A stretch of DNA of 64,000 bases from Rhodospirillales bacterium (GCA_025352565.1 JANXTF010000095.1:20513-84512); one strand, 5' to 3'; counted from the first letter of the stretch, positions 53,191 to 63,354 are shown. Translations and numbers: made by a program. Notes: generated from the letters alone by a model not told the origin.

Positions 53191-53781
53191 ATGAACCGCA
53201 CCGCATTACAGCTTTCCCTCGCCGCGGCCGCGCTCGTCGCCTCGATGGCCACGGCCACGGCACAGGCTCCAGACCCGCACCATCCGGGCAGCCCAGCCGC
53301 GGCCCAGGCCACGCCGGCGCCCATGGCGCCACGGGCGGGCATGCCCATGCCCGGCGCCAGCGGTCAGATGGGCGGCCAAATGGGCGGCCAGATGGGCGGG
53401 GACATGGGACGGATGATGGAAATGATGCGCCCGATGCGGGCGGGCGGGATGGGCATGCCGTTCGAGCATGTCGAGGGCCGCATCGCCTACCTGAAGGCGG
53501 AGCTGAAGGTCACCGACGCGCAGTCGGCGCCATGGAACGCGTTCGCCGACACGATGCGGGCCGATGCGGCCGCGATGAAGACAATGCACGAGAGCATGGC
53601 GGCGACGGGCATGCCGACCACGATGCCCGAACGCATGGCGGCGCAGCGCAAGATGATGTCGGCGCGCATGGCGATGATGGACCACTCGGAGACGAGCATG
53701 AAGGCGCTGTACGCGGCCCTGTCGGCCGAGCAGCGGACGTCGCTCGATCAAATGATGTCCGGTCCGATGGGGATGCGATGA
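53191..53781 (+). CDS. Spy/CpxP-like periplasmic protein, Met-rich (LTXXQ family)
   Basis: A 196-residue protein with a signal peptide cleaved near ATA-QA. It has a His/Pro/Met-rich linker with three QMGG repeats and the helical Spy-like part (GRIAYLKAELKVTDAQSAPWNAFAD) ending in the LSAEQRTSLDQMM LTXXQ motif. More than 25 Met residues and several His suggest copper or silver binding. AAGGATATCC precedes the ATG. First intact gene of the copper island. Confidence 0.85.
   Translation: MNRTALQLSLAAAALVASMATATAQAPDPHHPGSPAAAQATPAPMAPRAGMPMPGASGQMGGQMGGQMGGDMGRMMEMMRPMRAGGMGMPFEHVEGRIAYLKAELKVTDAQSAPWNAFADTMRADAAAMKTMHESMAATGMPTTMPERMAAQRKMMSARMAMMDHSETSMKALYAALSAEQRTSLDQMMSGPMGMR
53365..53400. 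repeat. Three-copy 12-bp tandem repeat encoding QMGG
   Basis: Units 53365-53376 (CAGATGGGCGGC), 53377-53388 and 53389-53400 differ by single bases and encode three QMGG units in the Met-rich linker. Confidence 0.8.
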
Positions 53782-53816
53782 GCCATGCCACCCGGTGAAG
53801 GCCCCGGTTCCGTCTG

Positions 53817-54344
53817 ATGGCGTCATCCCGCGCTTGGCTTTCCGCGTTGCGGCGATATTTCTGCGTCGTCGTTGCCGGAAACTTGGCGTGGGAGTTCGCG
53901 CAGCTGCCGCTTTACACCCTCTGGAAGACCGGGTCGGCGACCGGCATCGTCTTCGCCACCCTCCATTGCACGGGCGGCGACGTCCTGATTGCCGGGGCAT
54001 CGCTGATTGCAAGCCTCCTCCTGTTCGGGGCGATCGACTGGCCATGCTCCCGTTTTCTTCCGGTCGCGGCAGCGACATCGATCGCCGGCCTCGCGTATGC
54101 CGCCTACAGCGAACATCTCAACACGGCCCGCGGCGCCTGGACCTATTCCGACCTGATGCCGGTGCTGCCCGGCTTGGGCACCGGGCTGGCCCCGTTGGCG
54201 CAGTGGATCGCCGTGCCGTTGCTGGCACTTGCCGCGGCACGGTCGGTTCGCGGAGCCGGGGGGCTTGACCTTCCCACCATGGCAATCACCACATCCCGAT
54301 CCACGCCGGACCATAGGGCGCGTTCCGATCGGAGAGCGTCTTGA
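53817..54344 (+). CDS. Membrane protein of unknown function in the copper island
   Basis: A 175-residue protein with about four hydrophobic helices ([86 protein letters not shown]). The Trp-Glu and E-H residues next to helices are conserved-looking. The last 30 residues are hydrophilic and overlap a CueR-like DNA box, so the functional protein may end before them. Overlaps the CPx-ATPase start by 4 bases. Family not recognised. Confidence 0.75.
   Translation: MASSRAWLSALRRYFCVVVAGNLAWEFAQLPLYTLWKTGSATGIVFATLHCTGGDVLIAGASLIASLLLFGAIDWPCSRFLPVAAATSIAGLAYAAYSEHLNTARGAWTYSDLMPVLPGLGTGLAPLAQWIAVPLLALAAARSVRGAGGLDLPTMAITTSRSTPDHRARSDRRAS
54264..54286 (+). promoter_or_regulatory. CueR/HmrR-like copper-responsive promoter box 1
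   Basis: CTTGACCTTCCCACCATGG (54264-54282) followed by CAA matches the -35 and left half of MerR-family copper operators (ACCTTCC, gap, GGCAAGGT). The right half is imperfect. It lies inside the end of the upstream gene, 59 bases before the CPx-ATPase start. An almost identical 19-mer occurs at 58859. Confidence 0.6.
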
Positions 54345-56722
54345 GCGAGCACGAAACCGGCCACCGCGACGAGACCAAGGGCTGCTGCGGCTGTGGCGGG
54401 AACGCCAAGGCCGCGGCCGGTTCGGTCACCGACCCCGTTTGCGGCATGAAGGTCGATCCCGCGACCTCGAAACACCGCTTCGATCATGCCGGGACGACCT
54501 ACCATTTCTGCTCGGCAGGGTGCCGCGCGAAGTTCTCGGCGGACCCGGAAAGCTACCTGAAGCGCAAAGCCGCGGCACCCGTGAAGCCGGGCGCCATCTA
54601 CACCTGTCCGATGCACCCGCAGATCCGCCAGGTCGGACCCGGCAGCTGCCCGATCTGCGGCATGGCGCTGGAACCCGTGGAGATCACCGCCGAGGCGGTG
54701 CCGAACCACGAGCTGGCCGACATGTCCCGGCGCTTCTGGGTCGGCCTCGTTCTGACCCTCCCGGTTTTCATCCTCGAAATGGGGAGCCACCTGCCGTGGC
54801 TCGGCCTGCACGGCATCGTTGCCCCTCAACTCTCGATCTGGCTCCAGTTCGCCCTCGCGACGCCAGTCGTGCTCTGGGCCGGCTGGCCGTTCTTCCAGCG
54901 CGGCGCGGCATCGGTCCGCACCGGCCACCTGAACATGTTCACGTTGATCGCTCTCGGCACGGGGGCGGCCTACCTCTACAGCCTGGCCGCGACCTTCGCC
55001 CCCGGGCTGTTCCCGGCCGGCTTCCGGATGATGGGCGGCGCAGGTTCCGCACCCGTTGTCGCCGTCTATTACGAGGCGGCCGCCGTCATCACGGTGCTTG
55101 TGCTGCTGGGCCAGGTGCTGGAACTGCGCGCGCGCGACCAGACCGGAGGGGCGATCCGCGCGCTGCTCAATCTCGCTCCCAAGACCGCGCGGCGCCTGCG
55201 TGACGGCGCGGATGACGAGGAGATCGCGCTCGATCGGGTCCAGGTCGGCGACCGCCTGCGCGTGCGGCCGGGCGACGGCGTGCCCGTGGACGGCACCGTG
55301 GTGGACGGGAAAAGCGCGGTGGACGAGTCCATGGTCACCGGCGAATCGATGCCGTCGTCCAAAGGCCCCGGCGACAAGCTCATCGGCGGCACGGTCAATG
55401 GCACCGGATCGCTCGTGATGCACGCCGACACGCTGGGCGCGGGCGGGATGCTGTCGCGGATCGTGGCGATGGTGTCCGAGGCGCAACGCAGCCGGGCGCC
55501 GATCCAGAAGCTGGCCGACACGGTTTCCGGATACTTCGTCCCGGCCGTCCTCGCGGTCTCCATCGCGGCCTTCATCGCATGGGCGGTGTGGGGCCCGGCG
55601 CCCGCCCTCGCCTTCGCACTCATCGCGGCCGTCTCCGTCGTCATCATCGCCTGCCCGTGCGCCCTGGGGCTGGCGACGCCAATGTCGATCATGGTCGCGG
55701 TCGGCAAGGGCGCCGGGGCCGGCGTGCTCATCAAGTCGGCCGAGAGCCTGGAGCGCATGGAGAAGGTCGACACGCTGGTGGTGGACAAGACCGGCACGCT
55801 CACCGAGGGCAAGCCCCGCGTCACATCGGTCGTCGCGGCCGCCGGGCTGTCGCAAGAGGATTTGCTGCGGTTCGCCGCGAGCCTTGAGCGGTCGAGCGAA
55901 CACCCGTTGGCCGCGGCCGTCGTCGCGGCCGCGAAGGAGAAGGCCATCGCCGCCGAGGAGCCGGCCGACTTCGCGTCGGTCACGGGCAAGGGTGTCACCG
56001 GAAAGGTCGGTGGGCGCCGCGTGGCACTCGGCAACGCGAAGCTGATGGCCGACCAGGGCGTCGATCTCGGCGACCTCGCCGCCAAGGCGGACGAACTGCG
56101 CGGCACGGGGGCCACGGCGCTGTTCGTGGCCGTGGACGGTAAGCCGGGCGGCATCATCGCCATCGCCGACCCGATCAAGACGACCACGCGCGCCGCGCTG
56201 GACAGCCTGCGGGCGGACGGCATCCACGTCATCATGCTGACGGGCGACAACAAAACCACCGCCCAGGCGGTGGCGAGGCAACTCGGCATCGACGATGTCG
56301 AGGCGGACGTGCTGCCCGAAGACAAGAACCGCATCGTGAAGAAGCTGCGGGCGGACGGCAAGATCGTGGCGATGGCCGGCGACGGCGTGAACGACGCGCC
56401 CGCGCTGGCCGAGGCCGACGTGGGGATCGCCATGGGCACCGGCACCGAGGTCGCGATCCAGAGCGCCGGCGTGACTCTGGTGAAGGGCGACCTCGCCGGC
56501 ATCGCCCGCGCCCGCGCGCTCAGCCGCATGACCATGCGCAACATCCGGCAGAACCTGGTATTCGCCTTTGCCTACAACGCAATCGGCATCCCAGTGGCCG
56601 CGGGCGTGCTATACCCGACATTCGGTATCCTGCTGAGCCCGGTGGTGGCGGCACTCGCGATGTCGCTGAGTTCGGTCTCCGTCATCGGCAACGCCTTGCG
56701 CCTGCGGGCTGCACATTTGTGA
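54341..56722 (+). CDS. Copper-translocating CPx-type P1B ATPase
   Basis: A 793-residue pump. The N-terminus has a Cys cluster (GCCGCGG), a YHS-type domain ([28 protein letters not shown]) and a heavy-metal-binding domain ([22 protein letters not shown]). The core has the Cys-Pro-Cys ion motif at 438-440, the phosphorylation site Asp482 in DKTGT, the SEHPL motif and GDGVND near 680. CPC at the membrane site favours Cu(I) or Ag(I) export. The TTG start is supported by GGAGAG and the 4-base overlap. Probably controlled by the CueR-like box. Confidence 0.94.
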   Translation: MSEHETGHRDETKGCCGCGGNAKAAAGSVTDPVCGMKVDPATSKHRFDHAGTTYHFCSAGCRAKFSADPESYLKRKAAAPVKPGAIYTCPMHPQIRQVGPGSCPICGMALEPVEITAEAVPNHELADMSRRFWVGLVLTLPVFILEMGSHLPWLGLHGIVAPQLSIWLQFALATPVVLWAGWPFFQRGAASVRTGHLNMFTLIALGTGAAYLYSLAATFAPGLFPAGFRMMGGAGSAPVVAVYYEAAAVITVLVLLGQVLELRARDQTGGAIRALLNLAPKTARRLRDGADDEEIALDRVQVGDRLRVRPGDGVPVDGTVVDGKSAVDESMVTGESMPSSKGPGDKLIGGTVNGTGSLVMHADTLGAGGMLSRIVAMVSEAQRSRAPIQKLADTVSGYFVPAVLAVSIAAFIAWAVWGPAPALAFALIAAVSVVIIACPCALGLATPMSIMVAVGKGAGAGVLIKSAESLERMEKVDTLVVDKTGTLTEGKPRVTSVVAAAGLSQEDLLRFAASLERSSEHPLAAAVVAAAKEKAIAAEEPADFASVTGKGVTGKVGGRRVALGNAKLMADQGVDLGDLAAKADELRGTGATALFVAVDGKPGGIIAIADPIKTTTRAALDSLRADGIHVIMLTGDNKTTAQAVARQLGIDDVEADVLPEDKNRIVKKLRADGKIVAMAGDGVNDAPALAEADVGIAMGTGTEVAIQSAGVTLVKGDLAGIARARALSRMTMRNIRQNLVFAFAYNAIGIPVAAGVLYPTFGILLSPVVAALAMSLSSVSVIGNALRLRAAHL

Positions 56723-56769
56723 AACCCAGCGAACTGGCGCGGGCACCAACCCCCTTTCGGAGAACCACC

Positions 56770-57381
56770 ATGCCCAGCTCAGTCCCACGCGCTTCCCGCC
56801 CTTTCCGCATCGCCTTCCTCGTGCCCCTCCTCAGCCTTTTGCTGTCAGGGTGCGGGTTCAACAACATCCCGACCTACGAGGAGCAGGCGAAGGCCAAGTG
56901 GTCGGACGTGCTGAACCAATATCAACGCCGCTCCGACCTCATCCCCAATCTGGTCGAAACCGTGAAGGGGTTCGCCAAGCAGGAGAGCGGAGTGCTGGAG
57001 GCGGTGACGGCCGCGCGCGCCGCAGCCACATCCGTGAAGGTCGATGCCGGCACCATCACCGACCCGGAGACGTTCAAGAAATTCCAGGATGCCCAGGCCC
57101 AGCTATCCGGCTCGCTCGGCCGCCTGCTCGCGATCTCCGAGAACTATCCCGTCCTTAAATCCAACCAGAACTATCTCGCCTTGCAGTCGCAGCTGGAAGG
57201 CACGGAGAACCGCATCGCGGTCGCCCGCCACGACTACATCGAGGCGGTGCGCGTGTACAACACCGAGCTGAAAACGTTCCCCGGCTCGATCTGGGCGCGC
57301 ATCTTCTACTCCAGCAACAAGCCCATGGAGGTGTTCACGGTGGCCGACAGCGTAAAGACGGTCCCCGCCGTCAAGTTCTGA
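56770..57381 (+). CDS. LemA-family lipoprotein
   Basis: A 203-residue protein with a lipoprotein signal (LLSLLLSGC), then the LemA coiled-coil core: VLNQYQRRSDLIPNLVETVKGFAKQE and RLLAISENYPVLKSN. GGAGAACC precedes the ATG at 56770; a GTG at 56719 in frame overlaps the ATPase stop but would spoil the signal peptide. LemA proteins occur next to TPM-domain proteins, as here; their role is poorly defined. Confidence 0.88.
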   Translation: MPSSVPRASRPFRIAFLVPLLSLLLSGCGFNNIPTYEEQAKAKWSDVLNQYQRRSDLIPNLVETVKGFAKQESGVLEAVTAARAAATSVKVDAGTITDPETFKKFQDAQAQLSGSLGRLLAISENYPVLKSNQNYLALQSQLEGTENRIAVARHDYIEAVRVYNTELKTFPGSIWARIFYSSNKPMEVFTVADSVKTVPAVKF

Positions 57382-57392
57382 GGGTCCGGCCG

Positions 57393-58178
57393 GTGATCCG
57401 TCGCACGGTCTTCACGCTGATCGCCTGGCTCTGCCTCAGCGGCGTGGGTGTGGCCCAGACTCCCGCGGTTACGTCGCTCACGTTCCCGACGCTCACCGGA
57501 CGGGTCGTGGACGAAGGCGGTCTGCTTTCGGCGGCGGATCGCGCGGGGCTCACCGCGTCGCTCGCGGACCTCGAGGCCAGGACGACGGACCAGCTCGTGG
57601 TCGTCACCCTGAAATCGCTCCAGGGCACGACGATCGAAGACTACGGATACCAGCTCGGGCGTCGCTGGCGGATCGGGCAGAAGGACAAGGACTCCGGCGT
57701 CCTGCTGATCGTGGCCGCCGCCGAGCGCAAGGTCAGGATCGAGGTCGGCTACGGCCTGGAGGGCACGCTCACCGACGCGGCGACGAAGCTCATCATCGAG
57801 AACGCGATCCTGCCGGCGTTCAAGGCGGGCGACTTCCCCGGCGGCATCAGGAGCGGCGCCGACCAGATCGCCCAACTGCTTCGCGGCGATGCCGGACCCG
57901 CGCCCCGGGGGGCTTCGCAGGGGGCAGCTTCGCAGGTGGCGCCTTCCGCCCGGCCGAGCGCCGACACCCCGGTCTGGCCAATGATCCTGCTCGGTGTTTT
58001 TGGCGTCGGCCTGCTGATCTTCTGCGCCGTCACGGCAGGCGGCGTCTGCCGGGGCATCATGCAGATTCTCTTCCTGCTCGCCCTTTCAGGAAGGGGCGGC
58101 TCCTCGGGCAACCGGTCCCCGTCGTTCTCGGGCGGTGGCGGATCGTTTGGCGGCGGCGGAAGCACGGGCAGCTGGTGA
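57393..58178 (+). CDS. TPM-domain (YgcG-like) membrane-anchored protein
   Basis: A 261-residue protein with a signal peptide ([17 protein letters not shown]), a TPM domain ([58 protein letters not shown]), a linker, one membrane helix and a Gly/Ser-rich tail ([18 protein letters not shown]) typical of YgcG. Twelve bases after lemA. TPM domains have been linked to photosystem II repair in plants and to phosphatase-like folds; the bacterial role is unclear. Confidence 0.88.
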   Translation: MIRRTVFTLIAWLCLSGVGVAQTPAVTSLTFPTLTGRVVDEGGLLSAADRAGLTASLADLEARTTDQLVVVTLKSLQGTTIEDYGYQLGRRWRIGQKDKDSGVLLIVAAAERKVRIEVGYGLEGTLTDAATKLIIENAILPAFKAGDFPGGIRSGADQIAQLLRGDAGPAPRGASQGAASQVAPSARPSADTPVWPMILLGVFGVGLLIFCAVTAGGVCRGIMQILFLLALSGRGGSSGNRSPSFSGGGGSFGGGGSTGSW

Positions 58179-58188
58179 GGGGGCAGGA

Positions 58189-58797
58189 ATGATCAGCGAA
58201 GCGGACAAGCTGCGGGTCACCGCGGCAATTCGCGCTGCCGAGGCGCGCACGGCCGGGGAGATCTTCTGCGTCATCGCACGGCATTCCAGCGACTACCGCC
58301 TCGTGCCGGTCGCCTGGGCGGCGGCGTTGGCGTTGTTCGTGCCGTTGCCGCTGCTCTATCTGACCGCGTGGTCCGCCCCGGTCGTCTACCTTTTGCAGAT
58401 CGTCGCGTTCATCGTTGCGACATTCGCCCTGTCGCAACCCGTGGTCAGGTTCAGCATCGTGCCGCGTCGGGCCAGGCACGACCGCGCCCATGCCGAGGCG
58501 ATGCGCCAGTTCTACGCGCAGGGGATCGACAAGACCGAGCACCGCACGGGCGTGCTCATCTTCGCCTCGGCCGCCGAGCGGTATGTCGAGGTGGTCGCCG
58601 ATGCCGGGATCAACGACAAGGTGTCGTCCGACGTCTGGGACGACGCGGTCCGCGCGCTGGTATCGGCGGTGCGGGACGGCCGCCCGGCGGATGGCTTCGT
58701 GGCTGCCATCGAACGCTGCGGCACCGTGCTCGCCGAACATTTCCCGCCAGGCGCGCTGAAACGCGGCGAACTGCCCGACAAATTGTTGGAAATCTGA
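58189..58797 (+). CDS. Second TPM-domain membrane protein
   Basis: A 202-residue protein with an N-terminal TPM-like part ([30 protein letters not shown]), two membrane helices (about residues 42-88) and the TPM C-terminal half ([23 protein letters not shown]). GGGGCAGG precedes the ATG. The lemA-TPM-TPM trio is a common cassette, here set inside copper genes. Confidence 0.85.
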   Translation: MISEADKLRVTAAIRAAEARTAGEIFCVIARHSSDYRLVPVAWAAALALFVPLPLLYLTAWSAPVVYLLQIVAFIVATFALSQPVVRFSIVPRRARHDRAHAEAMRQFYAQGIDKTEHRTGVLIFASAAERYVEVVADAGINDKVSSDVWDDAVRALVSAVRDGRPADGFVAAIERCGTVLAEHFPPGALKRGELPDKLLEI

Positions 58798-58858
58798 TGC
58801 CGGACCATCCGGTCGGGGACCGCCCCGCACGCCCTGAACCAGATGTGATGGGGCGGCG

Positions 58859-58890
58859 CTTGACCTTCCCACCGTGGTACACACCATGTT
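58859..58890 (+). promoter_or_regulatory. CueR/HmrR-like copper-responsive promoter box 2
   Basis: CTTGACCTTCCCACCGTGG (58859-58877) differs from box 1 at one base. A weak -10 (CATGTT, 58885-58890) lies 19 bases after TTGACC, the long spacer typical of MerR-family promoters. It stands 65 bases before the efflux gene set. Confidence 0.6.
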
Positions 58891-58941
58891 GAATTCGAAG
58901 TTGGCGATGGGCGCCGAACACAGGGGATCGGGCTGAGACCG

Positions 58942-59355
58942 ATGGTTTGGGCAGACATGATCCGGCGGCTGGCGGCAGGCTTGCTCCTGTTGCTCGCGCT
59001 ATCGTGCGCCGCCGCCCTTCCGGCGTCCGCGCATGGCTCGTCGCACGACGGCGCGAGGCAAGCCACGCAGCGTGCGACCGAGGCCCCGGTGGCTGCGGCC
59101 GTGACGATCGCGAACCGGATGACAGCTGCGGCCGCTCCCGGTCCCGCCATGCCGGGTTCCCATCGGGGAGGCGGTGACTGTCCATCCTGTTGCGGGGTCG
59201 GCTCGTGCCCCATGCTCGACGCGACCCTTACGACCGGGTTTCCAGCGACAATGTGGCTCCCGGAACTTTCCGCCGCGTATGGCTGCGACGGGTCCCGTAA
59301 GGTATCGGACCGCCGGCCCATTCCCGACATAAGGCCGCCTCGACTGGACGCCTGA
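58942..59355 (+). CDS. Small secreted Cys/His-containing protein heading the efflux operon
   Basis: A 137-residue protein with a signal peptide (LAAGLLLLLALSCAAALPASA), a His/Ser/Gly start (HGSSHDG) and a Cys cluster CPSCCGVGSCPML followed by YGCDGS. Small proteins with this layout often precede cus-type efflux genes and resemble CopL/DUF2946-like metal-response proteins, but the match is loose. It lies directly after a CueR-like box. Confidence 0.65.
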   Translation: MVWADMIRRLAAGLLLLLALSCAAALPASAHGSSHDGARQATQRATEAPVAAAVTIANRMTAAAAPGPAMPGSHRGGGDCPSCCGVGSCPMLDATLTTGFPATMWLPELSAAYGCDGSRKVSDRRPIPDIRPPRLDA

Positions 59356-59463
59356 CGCCCGGAATCCGTCCGTCACGACGCAGACCGGGCCCTGGCCTTC
59401 CGCGTGCCGCCGCGTTCCGGCGCGGCGGCACCGCTGTTCCCTGTCGCCGACCCCGAGTGCTCC

Positions 59464-60678
59464 ATGTCCTTTGAACCAAATTCCCGTGTCGGCACGATCG
59501 TGTCCACCATCCTGATATTCTCGGCGCTTGTCGCACCCGCGGGCGCCCAGACCCTGCACGACTACATCGCGTCGGCAGCGGGCCGGAATCCTGTGTTGGC
59601 TGCCTTCCAGGAAAGACGCGATGCCATCGGTGCCCGGCAGCGGGCGGCTGGCTCGTTCCTGCCTGGTGCCCCGACCTTCGCCGGCAGCTACGTGACCGAC
59701 CAGGCCATCCGGAACCGTAACCAGCGCGAGGCCCAGATCGGCGTCAGCACCCCGATCTGGCTTCCTGGCGAGGGAACCGCCAGCCGCCGCGTCGCCGACG
59801 CGGAGTTCGCCCGCAGCTCGCCCCAGTCGGCACTGCTCAAGCTCAAGGTTGCGGCCCAGGTGCGGGACGCCCTGGCCGAGTTCGCGCTGGCCGAAGCCGA
59901 GGCCGCCGTCTCCGCGCGGCGGCTGCGCGACGCCCGCACGCTGGAGGCCGACGTCGGCCGGCGCGCGCAGGCGCGCGATGCCTCCGACGCCGATGCCCTG
60001 CTCGCAAAGGCCGAGCGCATTTCGGCGGATGCCGAGCTGCATGACCGGCGGTCCCTGCTGGAGCAGGCCCGGCTGGAGTTCGACGGACTGGTCGGGATGG
60101 CGCCCGTCGCCAAAGCCCTGGCTGAACCTGTCCCGCCGGGAACGGACGTCAGCCATCCGCGTCTCGACGACGCCAAGGGCGCTGTGGACACCGCGCGCGC
60201 GAACCAGGCTCTGGTCGGCGTGCAGTCGCGTGATAGCCCCGAGATCGGGGTCGTCGCCCGCCGCAACCGCGACATCGGCGGGCGGGCCTACGACAACAGC
60301 ATTGGCGTCGAGCTGCGAATCCCGTTCGCGACAGAGACGCGCAACGGCCCGCGACGGGCCGCCGCCCAGGCCGAACTGACCGAGGCGTCGGCGGGATATG
60401 CCGCTGCCGGGCGCGAAGTCGGCACGGAGCAGCGCAAGGCCCGCGTGGGCTACGAGGCGGCGCTCGCGCAACGCGACCTTGCGCGCGAACGGGCCAAGGT
60501 GCTGAGCCAACAAAGCGCCCTGGTAATCGCAGGCTACCAGGGCGGGGAGCTTTCCCTGTTCGACGCAATCCGGTCGCGCACCCTGGCCTACGAGGCCGAG
60601 GCGGCGAAGGTCCGCGCGGAAATCGGCGTCGCCCGCGCCGTCGGCAGGCTCAACCAGGCCTTCGGGATCGTTCCATGA
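59464..60678 (+). CDS. TolC-family outer membrane efflux protein (CusC/CzcC-like)
   Basis: A 404-residue protein with a signal peptide cleaved near AGA-QT. Two long helical hairpins rich in Ala, Glu and Arg are typical of OEP proteins (AEFARSSPQSALLKLKVAAQVRDALAEFALAEAEAA). It forms the outer-membrane channel of a tripartite RND pump. Some annotations may start at a GTG at 59404; the ATG at 59464 gives the signal peptide. Overlaps the adaptor gene by ATGA. Confidence 0.85.
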   Translation: MSFEPNSRVGTIVSTILIFSALVAPAGAQTLHDYIASAAGRNPVLAAFQERRDAIGARQRAAGSFLPGAPTFAGSYVTDQAIRNRNQREAQIGVSTPIWLPGEGTASRRVADAEFARSSPQSALLKLKVAAQVRDALAEFALAEAEAAVSARRLRDARTLEADVGRRAQARDASDADALLAKAERISADAELHDRRSLLEQARLEFDGLVGMAPVAKALAEPVPPGTDVSHPRLDDAKGAVDTARANQALVGVQSRDSPEIGVVARRNRDIGGRAYDNSIGVELRIPFATETRNGPRRAAAQAELTEASAGYAAAGREVGTEQRKARVGYEAALAQRDLARERAKVLSQQSALVIAGYQGGELSLFDAIRSRTLAYEAEAAKVRAEIGVARAVGRLNQAFGIVP

Positions 60679-62339
60679 CCTATACTCGTATACTCCCGGC
60701 GCTCGGCTTCGCCGGCTTGCTGACGCTCTTCCCGGTTCCGGGCGGCGCCCATCCTGGGCATGACGAGACGCCCGAGGCTGCGGCCACAGCGGACTCGCCC
60801 CGGACAGAAGCACATTCCGACGATTTTGAACTCGTCGCCGTGGCCGCCAGCCCGCACGCGCTGACCATCTGGTTGGACAGGTTCGCCACGAACGAGCCGC
60901 TGCCAAGCGGCTCCGTCGAGGTGGCGGAAGGCAGCGGCAACGCGGTCAAGGCGGACCCGCGGGGCGACGGCACCTACGTGCTGCGCGCGCCCTGGCTCGA
61001 TGTTCCGGGCAAGCATGACCTGACGTTCACTGTCGCGGTCGGGGACACCTCCGACCTCCTCGCGGCCACAATCCAGGTGCCCGGGGCCGCGCACACGGCC
61101 GTGACGCAAACCTCGCCGGGCGGGCGCGTCGGCGCGCTGCTTGGCAACCGCGCCGGTCCAGTAACGACCGCCCTGGCGTTCCTGCTTGGGGTGCTGACCG
61201 TCGCCGCCCTCCAGGCGCGCGGAAAATGGCGCGCTGTGTCCGCGGCCACCGCCGTCCTGGTGGCCGCGGCCATCGGCGGCGTGGCGTTTGCGCATGGCGG
61301 CGCGGACGACGGCGATGAGCCTGCTCCAGCCTCCATCATCGGCAGCGCGCCGCGCCGGCAGCCAGACGGGTCGGTTTCCATGCCCAAGGACGCGCAGCGC
61401 CTGCTGGCGGTGCGGACCGTGCTGACCGCCGAGACGCAGGCTTCCCGCACCATCGAGTTCATGGGCCAGATCATCGCCGACCCCAATGCATCCGGGCGCG
61501 TGCAGCCAAGCCAGGCCGGACGCATCGAGGCAGGCGAGAAGGGGCTGGCCCATGTCGGGCAAAAGGTGCGCGTGGGCGACATCCTGGCCGTCGTGACGCC
61601 CGCCATCGCCGCGGTCGAACGCGGGACCGTCGGCTCCCAGGTCGCCGACGTCGATCAACAGGTGCGGCTCGCCGAGCAGAAGGTCGGGCGGCTGTCGGGA
61701 CTGGCCGGCAGCGTGCCCGGCAAGGAGATCGACGAGGCCCGCACCGAACTGGTGGGCGCCCGGGCCCGGCGGGCGGCGCTGTCGCCCACCTTGGCGGGCC
61801 GGGAAATGCTGCGCGCTCCCGTCAGCGGCGTGGTCGCGGTCGCCAACGCGGTGGTCGGGCAGCATGTCGAGGGCAAGGATATCGTCTTTGAGATCGTCGA
61901 TCCATCCCGACTATGGGTCGATGCGACGGCGTTCGACCCCGCGCTCGCGGCGGGCATCAAGGACGCGTCCGCCGTCACTTTCGACGGCAGGCCGCTCGCG
62001 GTCGACCTGGTCGGTCTCGGGCTCACACTGCGGCAGGGCGCGGTTCCGCTCCAGTTCCGCATCACGGCCCCCCCGGGGGGGCTGTCGGTGGGCGCGCCAG
62101 TGACGGTCATCGCCAGCGTCGACGCCAAGGCCACGGGGATCGTCTTGCCCAGGTCCTCCGTCGTGCGTATGCCGAACGGCGGCTCGGCGGTGTGGGACCA
62201 CGTCTCGGCCGAGCGCTTCGTCCCCCGCCCCGTGCGCATGCAGAGGCTGGACGGGACGAACGTGCTGGTGCTGGCCGGCCTGAAGCCGGGGAGCCGGATC
62301 GTGATGCAGGGCGCCGACTTGCTGAATCAGGTGCGCTGA
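60675..62339 (+). CDS. RND efflux periplasmic adaptor (CusB/CzcB-like) with a long N-terminal extension
   Basis: A 554-residue adaptor. The conserved part, about residues 235-554, contains the lipoyl/hairpin region ([26 protein letters not shown]), [15 protein letters not shown] [20 protein letters not shown] and the membrane-proximal [14 protein letters not shown]. The first 230 residues are extra: a signal peptide, a periplasmic His/Asp-rich start (HPGHDET), a beta-domain and two hydrophobic helices near 155-210 followed by [10 protein letters not shown]. Shares one base with cusA. Confidence 0.87.
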   Translation: MTYTRILPALGFAGLLTLFPVPGGAHPGHDETPEAAATADSPRTEAHSDDFELVAVAASPHALTIWLDRFATNEPLPSGSVEVAEGSGNAVKADPRGDGTYVLRAPWLDVPGKHDLTFTVAVGDTSDLLAATIQVPGAAHTAVTQTSPGGRVGALLGNRAGPVTTALAFLLGVLTVAALQARGKWRAVSAATAVLVAAAIGGVAFAHGGADDGDEPAPASIIGSAPRRQPDGSVSMPKDAQRLLAVRTVLTAETQASRTIEFMGQIIADPNASGRVQPSQAGRIEAGEKGLAHVGQKVRVGDILAVVTPAIAAVERGTVGSQVADVDQQVRLAEQKVGRLSGLAGSVPGKEIDEARTELVGARARRAALSPTLAGREMLRAPVSGVVAVANAVVGQHVEGKDIVFEIVDPSRLWVDATAFDPALAAGIKDASAVTFDGRPLAVDLVGLGLTLRQGAVPLQFRITAPPGGLSVGAPVTVIASVDAKATGIVLPRSSVVRMPNGGSAVWDHVSAERFVPRPVRMQRLDGTNVLVLAGLKPGSRIVMQGADLLNQVR

Positions 62340-62836
62340 TGGGGTCGTTGTTCAACGCGCTCGTCACGGCGAGCCTCAGGAACCGGCTGTTCGTCATGGT
62401 CGGCGCGCTCGTGCTGATCGGCTATGGCGGCTACGCGCTGACGAAGCTGCCGGTGGACGTGTTCCCCGACCTGAACCGGCCGACGGTCACGTTGATGACC
62501 GAGGCCGAGGGCATGGCACCGGAGGAAGTCGAGCAGCTCGTCACCTACCCGCTCGAGACCGCGATGAACGGCATGCCGGGCGTCACCCGCGTGCGCTCGG
62601 TGTCCGGCGTGGGCCTGTCGATCGTCTACGTCGAGTTCGACTGGGGCACCGACATCTATCTTAACCGCCAGCAGATCGCCGAGCGGCTGGCCACCGTCCG
62701 CGAGCAGATGCCGACGGGCGTGGCCCCGCAGATGGGTCCGATCACGTCGATCATGGGCGAGATCATGCTCGTCGCCATGTCCGCCGACGCCATGCGCTTA
62801 GTCTTCACTAAGTCGAGAAGCAGGGTCACCGCATGA
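62339..62836 (+). pseudogene. CusA/CzcA RND efflux pump, truncated after about 150 codons
   Basis: The start is normal ([36 protein letters not shown] is the first transmembrane helix and loop of the CusA family). Homology continues to [13 protein letters not shown] at about base 62793 and then stops. The last codons, [13 protein letters not shown], come from AT-rich DNA unlike the gene. A working pump needs about 1,030 residues, so this pump is broken. The cut coincides with CTTAGTCTTCACTAAG (62796-62811), a 6-bp inverted repeat. Confidence 0.85.
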
Positions 62837-63354
62837 TATATGATAGCAATCGCAAATCGAGGCCTCAAAACTAGCAATATGATATCATCGCAAAATCGAC
62901 ATTTTCATGGTTCAGAAAATGATATGGGGGTTTGAGGGTTCTCTCCGCTTTTCCAGCCTGAATATACCCATCTGTCGGACCCAGCTTCGACATTCGAACA
63001 CACCGTTGGTCAGGCTCGGTGGGGATGCTTCCGAAATGTCGAACAGTGACACAACTATTATTTCCACGGAAATCCAGTTCAGATACCCCTTACAGGCTGG
63101 CTGTTAGCGCTCGAGTGACGTGTCTGATATCATTTTTATATCATTGGTTTTGAAAGGGCGAAATTAGCAATAATGATATCATGGAAAATTTTGAAAGATA
63201 TCATCCGGTGACCCTGCCTTACAGGCGTGATATTTTCAACCACTCCCAAACCTAATCAAATGCAACAAACTGCCAGTTTTTACGGTTTTAAGACGCTCTA
63301 ACACACAAGCCGCTGATAACCAGGTCGGATGGTGGCCCTTGACCGCCTTCACGA
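62797..63354. other. AT-rich, foreign-looking gene-free region
   Basis: Base use changes abruptly: 63121-63180 has 17 G/C of 60, against 40 of 60 at 62641-62700 in cusA. Frames are short and implausible. The region is rich in ATGATATCAT-like palindromes and CTTACAGGC occurs twice (about 63090 and 63218). It may be a regulatory or replication/partition region of a mobile element. Confidence 0.6.
62833..63233. repeat. Cluster of ATGATATCAT palindromes
   Basis: Perfect 10-mers at 62879-62888 and 63173-63182, both preceded by TAGCAAT. Partial copies are at 62833-62844, 62919-62925, 63125-63133, 63138-63144, 63197-63204 and 63228-63233. Spacing is irregular, so they look like protein-binding sites rather than a tandem array. 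Confidence 0.7.

Noticed and set aside
62907..63107. A 66-codon frame in the AT-rich segment
   Set aside because: No start signals, no recognisable motif, and its length is expected by chance.
62833..63233. CRISPR array in the AT-rich end
   Set aside because: The repeated ATGATATCAT units are only 10 bp, palindromic and irregularly spaced, with no uniform spacers and no cas genes.
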